This document shows positions 1 to 7,485 of a DNA stretch of 19,248 nucleotides, in pieces. Every line of letters begins with the position of its first letter. The stretch's first letter is position 1. The notes beneath the pieces are model-generated. The model did not search any database and was not told the origin of the DNA. It saw only the letters and a program-made list of their open reading frames with translations. The stretch is from Oscillospiraceae bacterium. Its GTDB lineage: Bacteria > Bacillota > Clostridia > Oscillospirales > Ruminococcaceae. The position numbers were made by a program, and so were the translations under genes. The stretch is taken from positions 29,850 to 49,097 of the forward strand of contig JAHZBJ010000002.1 of NCBI GenBank assembly GCA_019423445.1. The letters run 5' to 3'.

Positions 1-1104
1 CTGAAAACCCTCTACTACGACCTGGGGATCCTGAGCCGGGAAAAGACTGCGGACCAGATCACCACCGACTCGGCCCTGGCCACCCGGGAACTGGGAGTAG
101 CAGTGAAATGCGCCACCATCACCCCCAACATGGACCGGGTGAAGGAGTACGGCCTGACCAAAATGTGGAAGAGCCCCAACGCCACCATCCGTGCGGTACT
201 GGACGGCACCGTTTTCCGGGCCCCCATTCTGGCAAAAGGTATTGAGCCCTACATCAAAAGCTGGAAACGCCCCATTACCCTGGCCCGCCACGCCTACGGC
301 GACCTCTACCGCGGAGTGGAGATCCGGGTCCCCGGCCCGGGGAAGTGCGAGCTGGTGTACACCAACGAGGAGACCGGGGAGGAAATCCGGGAGCTGGTGC
401 ACCAGTTCAAAGGTCCCGGAATCGCCCAGGGGGTCCACAACCTGGACAAATCCATTCTCAGCTTCGCCCGGTGCTGCCTCAACTACGCCCTTTCGGTGAA
501 GGAGGACCTTCTTTTCTCCGCCAAGGACACCATCTCCAAGGTCTACGACCGGAACTTCCGGGACCTGTTCCAACAGGTTTACGAGGAGGAGTTTGCCCAG
601 CGCTTCCAGGAGGCTGGGATCACCTATCAGTACTGTCTCATCGACGACGCTGTTTCCCGGGCCGTTCGGGACGAGGGGGGCTACGTCTGGGCCTGCCAGA
701 ACTACGACGGAGACGTTATGAGCGACATGGTGGCCAGCGCCTACGGCTCTGCCGCCATGATGACTTCGGTGCTCATGTCCCCGGACGGGTGCTTTGAGTA
801 TGAGGCAGCCCACGGCACGGTGCGCCGCCACTACTACCGCTTCCAGAAGGGAGAGCCTGCGGTGGCCAACCCCATCGCCATCATCTACGCCTGGGCCGGC
901 GCCCTGGAAAAGCGCGGTGAGCTGGACGGCCTGGAGGATCTCTGCGCCTTCGCCCGGAAGCTTCGGGACAGCGCCCGCCTCACCATTGAGGAGGACGGCA
1001 TTATGACCCCGGACCTTGCCAAGATTACAACCCATCCCCACCCCCAGTCAGTAACCAGTCTGGAATACATCCAGGCGGTACGCAACCGTCTTTCGCGTCC
1101 GTGA
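1..1104 (+). CDS. icd: NADP-dependent isocitrate dehydrogenase, 5' end outside window
   Basis: Oxidatively decarboxylates isocitrate to 2-oxoglutarate in the cytoplasm, giving NADPH and feeding glutamate synthesis. The frame is open from base 1, with 367 residues visible. By comparison with the eukaryote-type (IDH1-like) enzyme of about 400 residues, roughly 35-40 N-terminal residues are missing. Family signatures are intact: the YDLGI start region, CATITP, the substrate-binding WKSPNATIR loop, the RHAYGD arginine, and NYDGDVMSD with the metal-binding aspartates. Near the C terminus are EAAHGTVRRHY and a downstream NP-AW segment for nucleotide binding. The family assignment is secure; NADP rather than NAD use is inferred from the subgroup. 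Nothing in the visible part is broken. It ends in TGA at 1102-1104 and an 8-bp hairpin follows directly. Confidence 0.93.
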   Translation: MKTLYYDLGILSREKTADQITTDSALATRELGVAVKCATITPNMDRVKEYGLTKMWKSPNATIRAVLDGTVFRAPILAKGIEPYIKSWKRPITLARHAYGDLYRGVEIRVPGPGKCELVYTNEETGEEIRELVHQFKGPGIAQGVHNLDKSILSFARCCLNYALSVKEDLLFSAKDTISKVYDRNFRDLFQQVYEEEFAQRFQEAGITYQYCLIDDAVSRAVRDEGGYVWACQNYDGDVMSDMVASAYGSAAMMTSVLMSPDGCFEYEAAHGTVRRHYYRFQKGEPAVANPIAIIYAWAGALEKRGELDGLEDLCAFARKLRDSARLTIEEDGIMTPDLAKITTHPHPQSVTSLEYIQAVRNRLSRP

Positions 1105-1106
1105 GA

Positions 1107-1129
1107 AGCGTTTCACCAATCGAAACGCT
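1107..1129 (+). terminator. Hairpin just after icd
   Basis: AGCGTTTC and GAAACGCT form a perfect 8-bp stem around a 7-nt loop, starting 3 nt after the icd stop. No T-tract follows, so it is more likely an mRNA 3'-end stabiliser or a weak or Rho-assisted terminator than a classical intrinsic terminator. Confidence 0.4.
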
Positions 1130-1219
1130 GTACCCCGCTCCCTGAGCATATCACCTAAGATTCAGAAGGCGCTTTTGCGGACATATCCGGCGTTCTTCTC
1201 AGTCCAGGTTGTTTGTTCA

Positions 1220-1339
1220 GAGAGCGGGGCACAATTTTACGCCTCTGGGTCCGTTTGCTTACGGACGCGGGTGCGGCCCCTGGGCCGCCAGAGAGCGGGG
1301 GACAATTTTACGCTTCTGGGTCCGTTTGCTTATGGACGC
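1220..1339. repeat. Two 49-nt direct repeats, 71-nt period
   Basis: Copies lie at 1220-1268 and 1291-1339 and differ at 3 of 49 positions. Each ends in a small hairpin: GTCCGT-TTGCTT-ACGGAC in the first copy. In the second, one base change keeps the pairing as a G-T wobble. The 22-nt spacer holds a GC-rich inverted repeat (GCGGCCC/GGGCCGC, 1273-1288). No start codon with a ribosome binding site leads into the region, so it is judged non-coding. It fills most of the gap between icd and the terminator at 1340. It could be a dispersed intergenic repeat family or the remnant of a small palindromic element. Confidence 0.75.
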
Positions 1340-1374
1340 AAAAAAACCGCCCCGTGGAGAAGGGGCGGTTTTTT
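1340..1374. terminator. Bidirectional intrinsic terminator
   Basis: A 13-bp stem (AAAAAACCGCCCC at 1341-1353 with GGGGCGGTTTTTT at 1362-1374) surrounds an 8-nt loop. T-runs occur on both strands. It lies 39 nt past the stop of the minus-strand secreted protein and can also stop readthrough from icd. Confidence 0.85.
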
Positions 1375-1413
1375 CAGCCTTTCGGCTTAGTTCCTTGGGA
1401 GAATAAGCTCAGC

Positions 1414-2427
1414 TTATTTCTTCAGGGAGACAGCGGCGGCGGAGACCAGGGCAACAGCGCCCAGGGCAGCGGCGATGCCGACGACATCGTTAGCACCGGT
1501 GTCGGGGTTCTCCACATCCTCATCGGTGGTGTCCTCGCCGGAAGCATTGCTCAGCTTCTCGGTGGAGACAACATACTGTCCCAGGGTGCGGGCCTTGACA
1601 ACCCAGCAGCCGTCATCCTCAGAGTAGGAGCCAGCCTTAACCAGCTTGCCATCTTTCAGCTGATAGACATACATGTCCTCATCAGCATCATTAAAGTACA
1701 GCTTGGCGGTAGCATCGAAGGTGGGCTCACCCTCAAAGTTGTAGAAATACATGTCAGCGTCGCTGTCAGCGTTGGCCTTCAGGACAGAGGTGACAGGGTC
1801 AGTATCGCAGTTCAGGAACAGCTTGTTGCCGTCGTAAACACGGACTTCCAGGGAGACCTCGCTGCCCTCGTAATCCTGATACAGGGTAGCATAGGAGTAT
1901 TCACCCTTCTTGAACTTGATCAGGTCGTTGGCCAGATCATACCCATCGACATTGATGTCCTCGTCGTCCAAAGCGACTTCCTGGAGGGTGTAACCAACAG
2001 TGCCCTTGATACGAACATCCACATCGGGAACGGAAACGTTCTTGTCATTGTCATCCTTATATTTGCCTTTGCCCTTGATGGTGAACTCGATGTCGAACTC
2101 CTTATTCTTGGTGTTCTCATAGTCCTGCTTCAGAGCAACCACAACCTGCTCCTCATCATCATCGATCTTGATGGAGTCGATGAGGGATTTGCCCTCGTTG
2201 TACTTGATGCTGGTGATGGAATAGTTGTCGCTGTTCAGGGACTTGGCCAGCCAGGTGTTGTCACCATACTCGAATTCGCAGACAGCGCTAGCAGCATCGG
2301 CAGCACCAATGATACCAGAATCAGCCGCCCTCTCCAGTTTGATCTTCTTGCCAGGAACCAGGTCAGCCGCCAGGGCCACGGTGGCCAGCATCATGACGGC
2401 CAGCACAAGAGCGAGTACCTTTTTCAT
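1414..2427 (-). CDS. Secreted surface protein with NPDTG-type C-terminal anchor
   Basis: An exported, acidic 337-residue protein of unknown function. Residues 1-20 form a Sec signal peptide (MKK, hydrophobic core, ALA before ADL). The body is rich in Asp, Glu and Lys and probably all beta. Near residues 240-292 a module (MYVYQLKDGKL ... LGQYVVSTEKL) resembles the ends of the two secreted proteins at 12278-13792 and 14029-15024. An acidic linker then leads to NPDTG (307-311), about 20 hydrophobic residues and a final KK, the layout of a sortase substrate. If no sortase accepts NPDTG, it would stay membrane-anchored. The ATG has a GGAGGAAAA ribosome binding site 6-7 nt upstream and a strong promoter. 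Base composition looks less GC-rich than its neighbours. No enzyme motif was seen. Export and anchoring are fairly sure; function is unknown. Confidence 0.88.
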   Translation of the reverse strand: MKKVLALVLAVMMLATVALAADLVPGKKIKLERAADSGIIGAADAASAVCEFEYGDNTWLAKSLNSDNYSITSIKYNEGKSLIDSIKIDDDEEQVVVALKQDYENTKNKEFDIEFTIKGKGKYKDDNDKNVSVPDVDVRIKGTVGYTLQEVALDDEDINVDGYDLANDLIKFKKGEYSYATLYQDYEGSEVSLEVRVYDGNKLFLNCDTDPVTSVLKANADSDADMYFYNFEGEPTFDATAKLYFNDADEDMYVYQLKDGKLVKAGSYSEDDGCWVVKARTLGQYVVSTEKLSNASGEDTTDEDVENPDTGANDVVGIAAALGAVALVSAAAVSLKK

Positions 2428-2496
2428 GTGTGTTTTCCTCCATTTAAAATTTCAATCTTTGGGGATCGGGCTCTCCACTTCCCTTTCCCTGTGTTC

Positions 2497-2525
2497 ATTG
2501 TATTACAAGTTGTAACCAATTGCAA
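2497..2525 (-). promoter_or_regulatory. Promoter with internal dyad, for the 1414-2427 gene
   Basis: On the minus strand TTGCAA (2520-2525) and TACAAT (2497-2502) are separated by 17 nt, a good housekeeping-sigma promoter about 70 nt before the start codon. A perfect dyad, TTACAA-G-TTGTAA (2503-2515), sits inside the spacer, where a bound protein would block or remodel RNA polymerase. Confidence 0.75.
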
Positions 2526-2614
2526 GTAAAAAGTTACTTTATTGTAATATATTAGATTTTCCTCTTGAAAAGTTTTGAGATTTTACGAATTTCTTCTATT
2601 TTTAGTAATTTTAC
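2524..2614. promoter_or_regulatory. AT-rich region with further GTAA/TTAC dyads
   Basis: Directly upstream of the minus-strand promoter is a stretch of roughly 120 nt far more AT-rich than the rest of the window. It contains AAGTAA-AAAG-TTACTT (2524-2539) and GTAA-TT-TTAC (2605-2614). It may act as an UP element and/or regulator sites; no regulator can be named. There is no coding potential. Confidence 0.4.
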
Positions 2615-2665
2615 CACAGTTTTTGTTTCACTTAACCTTCCCATCCTGAGGGGATCTCAGAAAAA

Positions 2666-2701
2666 AGCCCCAGGCGGCGAAGGGCTTCGCCGCCTGGGGC
2701 T
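2666..2701 (-). terminator. Intrinsic terminator of the zinc-ribbon membrane gene
   Basis: An almost perfect 17-bp arm pair (2666-2682 with 2685-2701) is followed on the minus strand by TTTTTTC. It lies 18 nt after the stop codon of the gene ending at 2720. Confidence 0.88.
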
Positions 2702-2719
2702 AAGGAACCAGGACAGGAT

Positions 2720-3106
2720 TCAGCTTTTGCGGATAAACTCGTGCCGGCACTTGGGGCAGGTGATAACGATCCTGCCCCTGCCCCGGGGTACCCGAAGCTT
2801 CTGGCCGCACTGGGGACAGCGGTAATACCGGTGGGTCCGGTCCCCCAGCCGCGCGGAAAACCGCTGGAAAAAGCCCTTCACCCGGTACCAGTACCGGAGA
2901 AAGATGCCGTTTTCCTGGGCCCGGGCGGAAATGTTCCGGGAAAGCATCCGGAAATAGGCCCAGATAAGAAGAAGAAAGCCCAGCACCGACAGGGGCCAGA
3001 GCCTTCCCCGGGTGAACATTGCAAGAATCATGGAAAGAAGGAGGGTGGCAAAGGTCAGCTGATCGGCGCCGTACCGCCCCATCATAAATCTCCGCAGCCA
3101 GTTCAC
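2720..3106 (-). CDS. Small membrane protein with C-terminal zinc ribbon
   Basis: A 128-residue protein with two adjacent membrane segments (around LTFATLLLSMILAMF and WPLSVLGFLLLIWAYF). A basic linker follows, then a cytoplasmic ribbon CPQCGQ ... CPKCRHEF whose two CPxC pairs should hold one zinc ion. The chosen start is GTG at 3106: GGAGG lies 7 nt upstream, and the protein then begins VNWLRRFMMGRYG, a sensible membrane-protein start. An in-frame ATG at 3148 lacks a ribosome binding site. An extended -10 element (TGCTATGAT, 3144-3152) precedes it, without a clear -35. Neighbouring genes give no hint of a pathway. Similar small membrane zinc-ribbon proteins are common in Clostridia and uncharacterised; the function is unknown. 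Confidence 0.82.
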   Translation of the reverse strand: MNWLRRFMMGRYGADQLTFATLLLSMILAMFTRGRLWPLSVLGFLLLIWAYFRMLSRNISARAQENGIFLRYWYRVKGFFQRFSARLGDRTHRYYRCPQCGQKLRVPRGRGRIVITCPKCRHEFIRKS

Positions 3107-3236
3107 AAGGATCCCTCCATCAACAGAATCTATTTCTGTTTCTATCATAGCATCAGGGGCGTGGGCAAATGGTGAACAGAGTGAAAATTTTGTTGGATAA
3201 AACCGTTACATCAGCCTCTCCGGGGCTTTTCCACCG

Positions 3237-3265
3237 TTGCCAAAAGGCGCCGGGGATGATAAGAT
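3237..3265 (+). promoter_or_regulatory. Promoter of the DUF6440-type gene
   Basis: TTGCCA (3237-3242), a 17-nt spacer and TAAGAT (3260-3265) lie about 50 nt before the start codon at 3317. Confidence 0.65.
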
Positions 3266-3316
3266 AGTCCTGACAGCCCAGGGGTGCATCCCGGGCGCCA
3301 AGAGAGGAGAAAAACC

Positions 3317-3547
3317 ATGTTTAACGGAAGCATAACAGGAGGAAAAGGAGAGCGGTTCAAAAAGATCTACTCCCAGGGAACCATTGCGGTGGTCAATGAG
3401 ATCTGGGTGGACACCGTCACCGGGGTCAACTATCTCTTCCACCGGGACGGCAGCGCGGCAGGATTCTGCCCCCTCCTGGACGGAGAGGGGAAACCCGTCG
3501 TGACCCCTTCCGGCACTTCTGGAAACAGCAGCCCCCGACAGGGATGA
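3317..3547 (+). CDS. DUF6440-type small protein
   Basis: A 76-residue, probably cytoplasmic protein. It contains RFKKIYSQGTIAVVNEIWVD followed by TVTGVNYLFHRDG and a PLLDGEGKPVV segment. That order (F-x-x-I, W/I-V-D-x-x-T-G-V-N-Y-L, P-L-L-D-x-x-G-K-P-V) is characteristic of the DUF6440 family, which has no known biochemical role. The ATG at 3317 is chosen because GAGGAG lies 7 nt upstream; an upstream in-frame ATG at 3284 has no site. The tail after KPVV (TPSGTSGNSSPRQG) is low-complexity. It stands alone, with its own promoter upstream and paired hairpins downstream. Confidence 0.8.
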   Translation: MFNGSITGGKGERFKKIYSQGTIAVVNEIWVDTVTGVNYLFHRDGSAAGFCPLLDGEGKPVVTPSGTSGNSSPRQG

Positions 3548-3592
3548 CCTTCGGAGAATTGCACCGGTCCATTTCTGGGCCCCTCAAACAGC

Positions 3593-3662
3593 AGAGGCGG
3601 CGGACCCGCCTCTCCCCCCCACCGGCCCCCGGCAGGAAATTCTTGCCCGGGGGTCGATTTTT
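3593..3662 (+). terminator. Tandem hairpins ending in a T-tract
   Basis: AGAGGCGG/CCGCCTCT (3593-3613) is followed by CCCCCGGCA/TGCCCGGGGG with one bulged C (3626-3653), then a TTTTT run (3658-3662). The second hairpin is a good intrinsic terminator for the gene ending at 3547. Its 3' arm overlaps the -35 of the next promoter. Confidence 0.65.
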
Positions 3663-3672
3663 GTGTTATCAT
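3643..3672 (+). promoter_or_regulatory. Promoter of the MoxR/DUF58 operon
   Basis: TTGCCC (3643-3648), an 18-nt spacer and TATCAT (3667-3672) preceded by an extended -10 TG. It lies 80 nt before the MoxR start. Confidence 0.6.
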
Positions 3673-3752
3673 GATTAGAAAAGGACCTGACCGGCGGCGG
3701 GGTTGAGGAGGGACCTGCCTCCGGCCAGAAAGGAAAAGGGACAAAAGGAGAG

Positions 3753-4721
3753 ATGACGGTGGAAGAACGAATTCAGGAGCTGGGACGGCAGGTCCTGGCG
3801 GAAACAGGCAAGATTATCATCGGGAAAGAGCGCCAGGTGAAGCTGACCCTGGTGGCCCTTCTCTCCCAGGGGCATATCCTCCTGGACGACCTCCCCGGGG
3901 TGGGGAAAACCACCCTGGTAAAGACCCTGGCCATCGTCCTGGGACTGGACAGCAAGCGGATCCAGTTCGTCCCTGACCTGCTGCCGGCGGATATCCTGGG
4001 GATGAACATCTTTAATCAGAAAACCGGGGAGTTCCAGCTGATGCAGGGGCCGGTGATGACCAATCTCCTCCTTGCGGATGAGATCAACCGGGCCATTCCC
4101 CGGACCCAGTCCGCCCTTCTGGAGGCCATGGAGGAGGGCCAGGTCACCATCGACGGTGAGACCTACCCCCTGCCCAGCCCCTTTGTGGTGATGGCCACCC
4201 AGAACCCTGTGGAGTCGGAAACCACCTTCCAGCTCCCTGCCGCCCAGATGGACCGGTTCCTGGTGCGCCTTTCCCTGGGCTACCCCAGCCCCCAGGAGGA
4301 ACAGCAGATGCTGGACAGCCTGGGAGACGGCATCCCCTTCTCCTCGGTGAACACCGTCACCTCCGGGGAGGAGCTTCTCGCCCTCCAGCAGTCGGTGCAG
4401 GAGGTCTTTGTTTCCCAGGAAGTGGCCCGGTACATTGTGGAGCTGGTAGCCGCCACCCGCCAGACCCCCATGGCCAAAATGGGGGTAAGCCCCCGGGGCT
4501 CCCGGAGCCTCTACCGGGCCTCCAAGGCCTGGGCCGCCCTGGAAGGCCGCCGGTTCGTCACCCCCGACGACGTCCAGCAGCTGGCCCACCCGGTTCTGGA
4601 CCACCGCCTCCTCCTCTCCAATGAGGCCCGGCTGTCCGGCGTGACTGCGGAAGGCCTTCTGGACACCCTGCTGGCCCAGGTGCCCGTCCCCCCGGCGGGG
4701 GAGGAGCTTCTCCGTGGATAG
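3753..4721 (+). CDS. MoxR-family AAA+ ATPase
   Basis: A cytoplasmic AAA+ ATPase of the MoxR group, thought to act as a chaperone or remodelling factor for the DUF58 and membrane proteins encoded with it. Its length (322 residues) is normal. Visible motifs are Walker A LPGVGKTT (47-54), Walker B LLLADE (105-110), sensor 1 ATQNP (148-152) and the PAAQMDRF element (162-169), followed by the helical lid. A GGAG lies only 2 nt before the ATG at 3753 but 8 nt before an in-frame GTG at 3759, so the true start may be two codons later. It overlaps the next gene by 8 nt, which implies translational coupling. Family assignment is certain; the exact client is not known. Confidence 0.95.
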   Translation: MTVEERIQELGRQVLAETGKIIIGKERQVKLTLVALLSQGHILLDDLPGVGKTTLVKTLAIVLGLDSKRIQFVPDLLPADILGMNIFNQKTGEFQLMQGPVMTNLLLADEINRAIPRTQSALLEAMEEGQVTIDGETYPLPSPFVVMATQNPVESETTFQLPAAQMDRFLVRLSLGYPSPQEEQQMLDSLGDGIPFSSVNTVTSGEELLALQQSVQEVFVSQEVARYIVELVAATRQTPMAKMGVSPRGSRSLYRASKAWAALEGRRFVTPDDVQQLAHPVLDHRLLLSNEARLSGVTAEGLLDTLLAQVPVPPAGEELLRG

Positions 4722-6009
4722 CCGCAGTCCCCGGCTGGGGAACGGTTCCAGCCATCTGGTCTACCTGGGGAGTCTGGGGCTCTGCCTCATCTGCTCCCTC
4801 CTGGCCAGCTTCTTTGGGCGCACCGCTTTGGCGGGATTCCTGCTCCTTCTCTTTGCCATAGGGCTTGGCTCCCGCCTGTGGGGGATGGCCTCCCTGAAAC
4901 GGGTCTCGGTGGAGCTGGACTGCCCCTCCTACCGTTTCTTCCCCGGCCAGGAAACCACCATCCGCTGCCGGGTGAACAACCAGAAGCTTCTTCCCCTTCT
5001 GTGGCTGGAGGTTTGCCAGCTGCTCCCCGATGACGGCTGCCTCATGCCCCGGGAAGGGCTCCCCATCATCCAGACGCCGGTTCCAGCCCGGGACGGCACC
5101 CTCCAGGACCGTCCGGCCCTGGGGCAGAAGTTCACCTTCCTCCTCTGGCACCAGTCCCTGGAGTGGGAGACCTCCTGGGAGGCCCGGAGCCGGGGAGTTT
5201 ACCGGGTGGAGTATCTCTCCCTCCGGGGCGGAGACGGCCTGGGCCTTACCCAGGCGGCCCTGGAAATCCCCCTTCCTCTGCCCCGGGTCTTTGCCGTCTA
5301 TCCACGGATCCAGCCGGTGCGGGGGGAGCTGTTCCTCCGGGACCTGTGGGACAGCCAGTGGGGAGGCCGGGGCTATATGGAAGATATCACCGTTATCAAA
5401 AGCTCCCGGCAGTACCAGAACGGCGACCCCTGGAAGCGGATCAACTGGCGGATGGCCGCCCGGCAGCAGCCCCTTCAGGTGAATCTCTACGAAACCATCC
5501 TCCCCAAGGCCGCCCACTTTATCCTGGACGGCCAGTCCTTCCTGGAGGACCCCGACGGCCTGGAGGATACCCTGAGCCTTCTGGCCTCGGTGGTGCTGCG
5601 CCTTGGGGAGTCAGGGGTGCCCTGCGGCCTGAGCCTCCCCAAGGGGGACAACCAGCCCCCGGTCAACCTCTTTGCCGCCGACGGCGCCGCCCCGGAGGAT
5701 CTTCTGTTCCGTCTGGCGGGCTACCGCCTCCGGCAGGCTCCGGTGTGGATGCGGGAGGAGTCGGAAAAGGCCCCCTACCGCTGCTCCTCCTTCGACCGGG
5801 AAGGACTTCTCCGGGGGGCCTCCCGGGCGGGACGCATCTACCTGTTCACCCGGGACGTGGGGAGCTTTGAGGGCTGGTCCCTTCTGGAAGGGCTGGACGC
5901 CGCCTCCCTGGTGCTTCTCCCCTACCTGGAACCCCCGGCGGAGCTTCCTCCCCTGGACGTATCGGTGGTACCCCTGTCAGCCATCCGGGAAGGAGGGATG
6001 GCCTCATGA
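4714..6009 (+). CDS. DUF58 domain protein, membrane-anchored
   Basis: 431 residues, partner of the MoxR ATPase. Two N-terminal membrane segments (about residues 15-34 and 38-55) are followed by a beta-rich region. The DUF58 signature is YQNGDPWKRINWRMAAR with QPLQVNLYE following (residues 234-260), and a vWA-like domain continues to the end. The GTG start at 4714 lies inside the 3' end of the MoxR gene, with GGAG 7 nt upstream. MoxR-DUF58-membrane operons are linked to envelope stress or complex assembly in several bacteria, and that role is inferred here from family and gene order only. It overlaps the next gene by an ATGA junction. Confidence 0.93.
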   Translation: MDSRSPRLGNGSSHLVYLGSLGLCLICSLLASFFGRTALAGFLLLLFAIGLGSRLWGMASLKRVSVELDCPSYRFFPGQETTIRCRVNNQKLLPLLWLEVCQLLPDDGCLMPREGLPIIQTPVPARDGTLQDRPALGQKFTFLLWHQSLEWETSWEARSRGVYRVEYLSLRGGDGLGLTQAALEIPLPLPRVFAVYPRIQPVRGELFLRDLWDSQWGGRGYMEDITVIKSSRQYQNGDPWKRINWRMAARQQPLQVNLYETILPKAAHFILDGQSFLEDPDGLEDTLSLLASVVLRLGESGVPCGLSLPKGDNQPPVNLFAADGAAPEDLLFRLAGYRLRQAPVWMREESEKAPYRCSSFDREGLLRGASRAGRIYLFTRDVGSFEGWSLLEGLDAASLVLLPYLEPPAELPPLDVSVVPLSAIREGGMAS

Positions 6010-7463
6010 GCTCTGATATCAAATCCACCCTTCTCCCCTTTGAAGAGGAAAGCCTGGGCTGGTTTCCCTCGGCCGCGGCCCTTTGCTGCGACGTTTTCCT
6101 TCTCTGGACCCTGTTTCTCATGGTGACCATGGTGGGGGACGACCCCCTGGGTCTCCCTTCGGCCCTGGTGTGGGCAGGGGCGCTTCTGGCCGCCTGGACC
6201 CTCTTCCGGGCCTTTGCCGCCAAGCCCCGGACCATCCCCGTCCTCATCGGCGCCGGGGCCCTGGCAGCCGGGGGCCAGCTGGCGGCGGTGCTTCTCTGGG
6301 GTCCCTCCCTCACCGGAGGCGCCAGGCTGATCCTTGCCGTGGCCGCCCTCCTGGCGGCAGCCCACGGCGGCTGGCTGGTGTTCCACCCCATCCGTCCCTC
6401 CCAAACCAATCTCTACCTGGATGCCGGGGCCCTGTTTCTCATCTATCTCTTGGTGATCCAGAATACCTGGGGCGCCAGCCCGGAACAGCTTCTTCCCGTC
6501 TTCCTGGTGGTGGTCCTCAGCTTCCTCTCCCTGGTCTGCCAGCGCCTTTCCGGCGGACGGCGGCAGGTGGGAGGCGGCGGCCTTCTGGGAGCCGTCTCCA
6601 TCCTCTGGGTGCTGCTGGTTGTCGGCGGGCTGGCCATCGCCTTCCTTCTCCTCTTTTCGGAGTCTGCGGGACAGGGCCTGGTGGCCTTCCTCTCCTTTGT
6701 GATGAAAGTCATTGAGACGGTGTGGCAGGGCTTTGTTTCGGTTCTCACCTTCCTCCTTTCCCTCCTCCCCCAGGCCGCTCCTGACGGAGACCTCTCCTCC
6801 ATTTGGGACGTTCCCCAGGTGGGGATGCCCGAGGAGGTTCCCCAAGAGGTTTACGACCTCCCCGATATTGTGGGTTACCTGGTCTGGGGGACCTTTGGAG
6901 CGCTGCTGGTTCTGGCTGCCCTCCGGTGGCTCTGGCAGATGCGCCGGGTGCGGATCTCAGGCCGGACGGCGCCTCCTGCCCCCAAAATCAAACGCTCCCG
7001 GGGACATTTCCTCCGGGGCCTGGCCCAGGCCCTGGGACGGCTGGGGAGAGCCCTGGCCCTGACCTGGCGGAGCTTCCGGCTGCGGAACACCCCCGCCGGC
7101 GCTTTGGCCTGGCTGGAGCGCCGGGGCCGGCTCCACGGCCTCTCCCGCCGGAAAGGGGAGACCTTCCGGCAATACCTGGAACGGCTGGCAAAGGCCGCTT
7201 CCGGGCAGGAAAAGCCGGAGACGGCAGCCGCCCTCCTTCACCTGGCCGGGTGGCTGGAGCTCAGCTGCTACAGCGGAACCCAGCCCCCTGCGCCCCCCTC
7301 CCCGGAGAAAATCCGGGACCTGCGCCGGTCCATGAAACAGGTGATGCGGGGTCACCAGGCCCGGAGCCTGGGACAGCTTTTGGAGCGCCTGCCCCGGCCG
7401 GTGGACCTCCTTCCCCGGCGGACCGACTCCGGCAGGGAGGGGAACCCTCCCCAGGGGTCCTAA
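6006..7463 (+). CDS. Multi-pass membrane protein with DUF4129-like C-terminal tail
   Basis: 485 residues and third gene of the MoxR operon, starting at the ATGA overlap with the DUF58 gene. About eight hydrophobic segments fill residues 15-320. The cytoplasmic tail then contains AWLERRGRLHGLSRRKGETF, then RQYLERLAKAA, and ends in a helical stretch with LELSCYSG. That pattern (R-x-x-G-E-T-F/x-x-Y-L-x-x-L ... L-E-x-x-x-Y-S) is typical of the domain following the transglutaminase in TgpA/DUF4129 proteins. No Cys-His-Asp transglutaminase core is visible, so this is not a protease or transglutaminase by sequence. It is probably the membrane scaffold of the MoxR/DUF58 complex. Assignment of the tail is moderate. 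Confidence 0.85.
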   Translation: MSSDIKSTLLPFEEESLGWFPSAAALCCDVFLLWTLFLMVTMVGDDPLGLPSALVWAGALLAAWTLFRAFAAKPRTIPVLIGAGALAAGGQLAAVLLWGPSLTGGARLILAVAALLAAAHGGWLVFHPIRPSQTNLYLDAGALFLIYLLVIQNTWGASPEQLLPVFLVVVLSFLSLVCQRLSGGRRQVGGGGLLGAVSILWVLLVVGGLAIAFLLLFSESAGQGLVAFLSFVMKVIETVWQGFVSVLTFLLSLLPQAAPDGDLSSIWDVPQVGMPEEVPQEVYDLPDIVGYLVWGTFGALLVLAALRWLWQMRRVRISGRTAPPAPKIKRSRGHFLRGLAQALGRLGRALALTWRSFRLRNTPAGALAWLERRGRLHGLSRRKGETFRQYLERLAKAASGQEKPETAAALLHLAGWLELSCYSGTQPPAPPSPEKIRDLRRSMKQVMRGHQARSLGQLLERLPRPVDLLPRRTDSGREGNPPQGS

Positions 7464-7485
7464 CCTCCGGCTCCATTCCCCCCGC

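Noticed and set aside
1220..1339. CRISPR array
   Set aside because: Only two copies, 49 nt long with a 22-nt spacer, and no cas genes in the window.
1213..2529. Long open frame opposite the anchored surface protein
   Set aside because: Hydrophobic low-complexity translation, no ribosome binding site, and it reads through the terminator and repeats. The minus-strand gene has signal peptide, RBS and promoter.
3144..3176. Complete promoter for the zinc-ribbon membrane gene
   Set aside because: The extended -10 is good, but the best -35 candidate (TTCACC) is 21 nt away, so a full promoter is not claimed.
3675..4604. 309-codon open frame opposite the MoxR gene
   Set aside because: Gly/His/Gln-rich translation typical of GC-rich antisense reading; the plus-strand gene has all AAA+ motifs.
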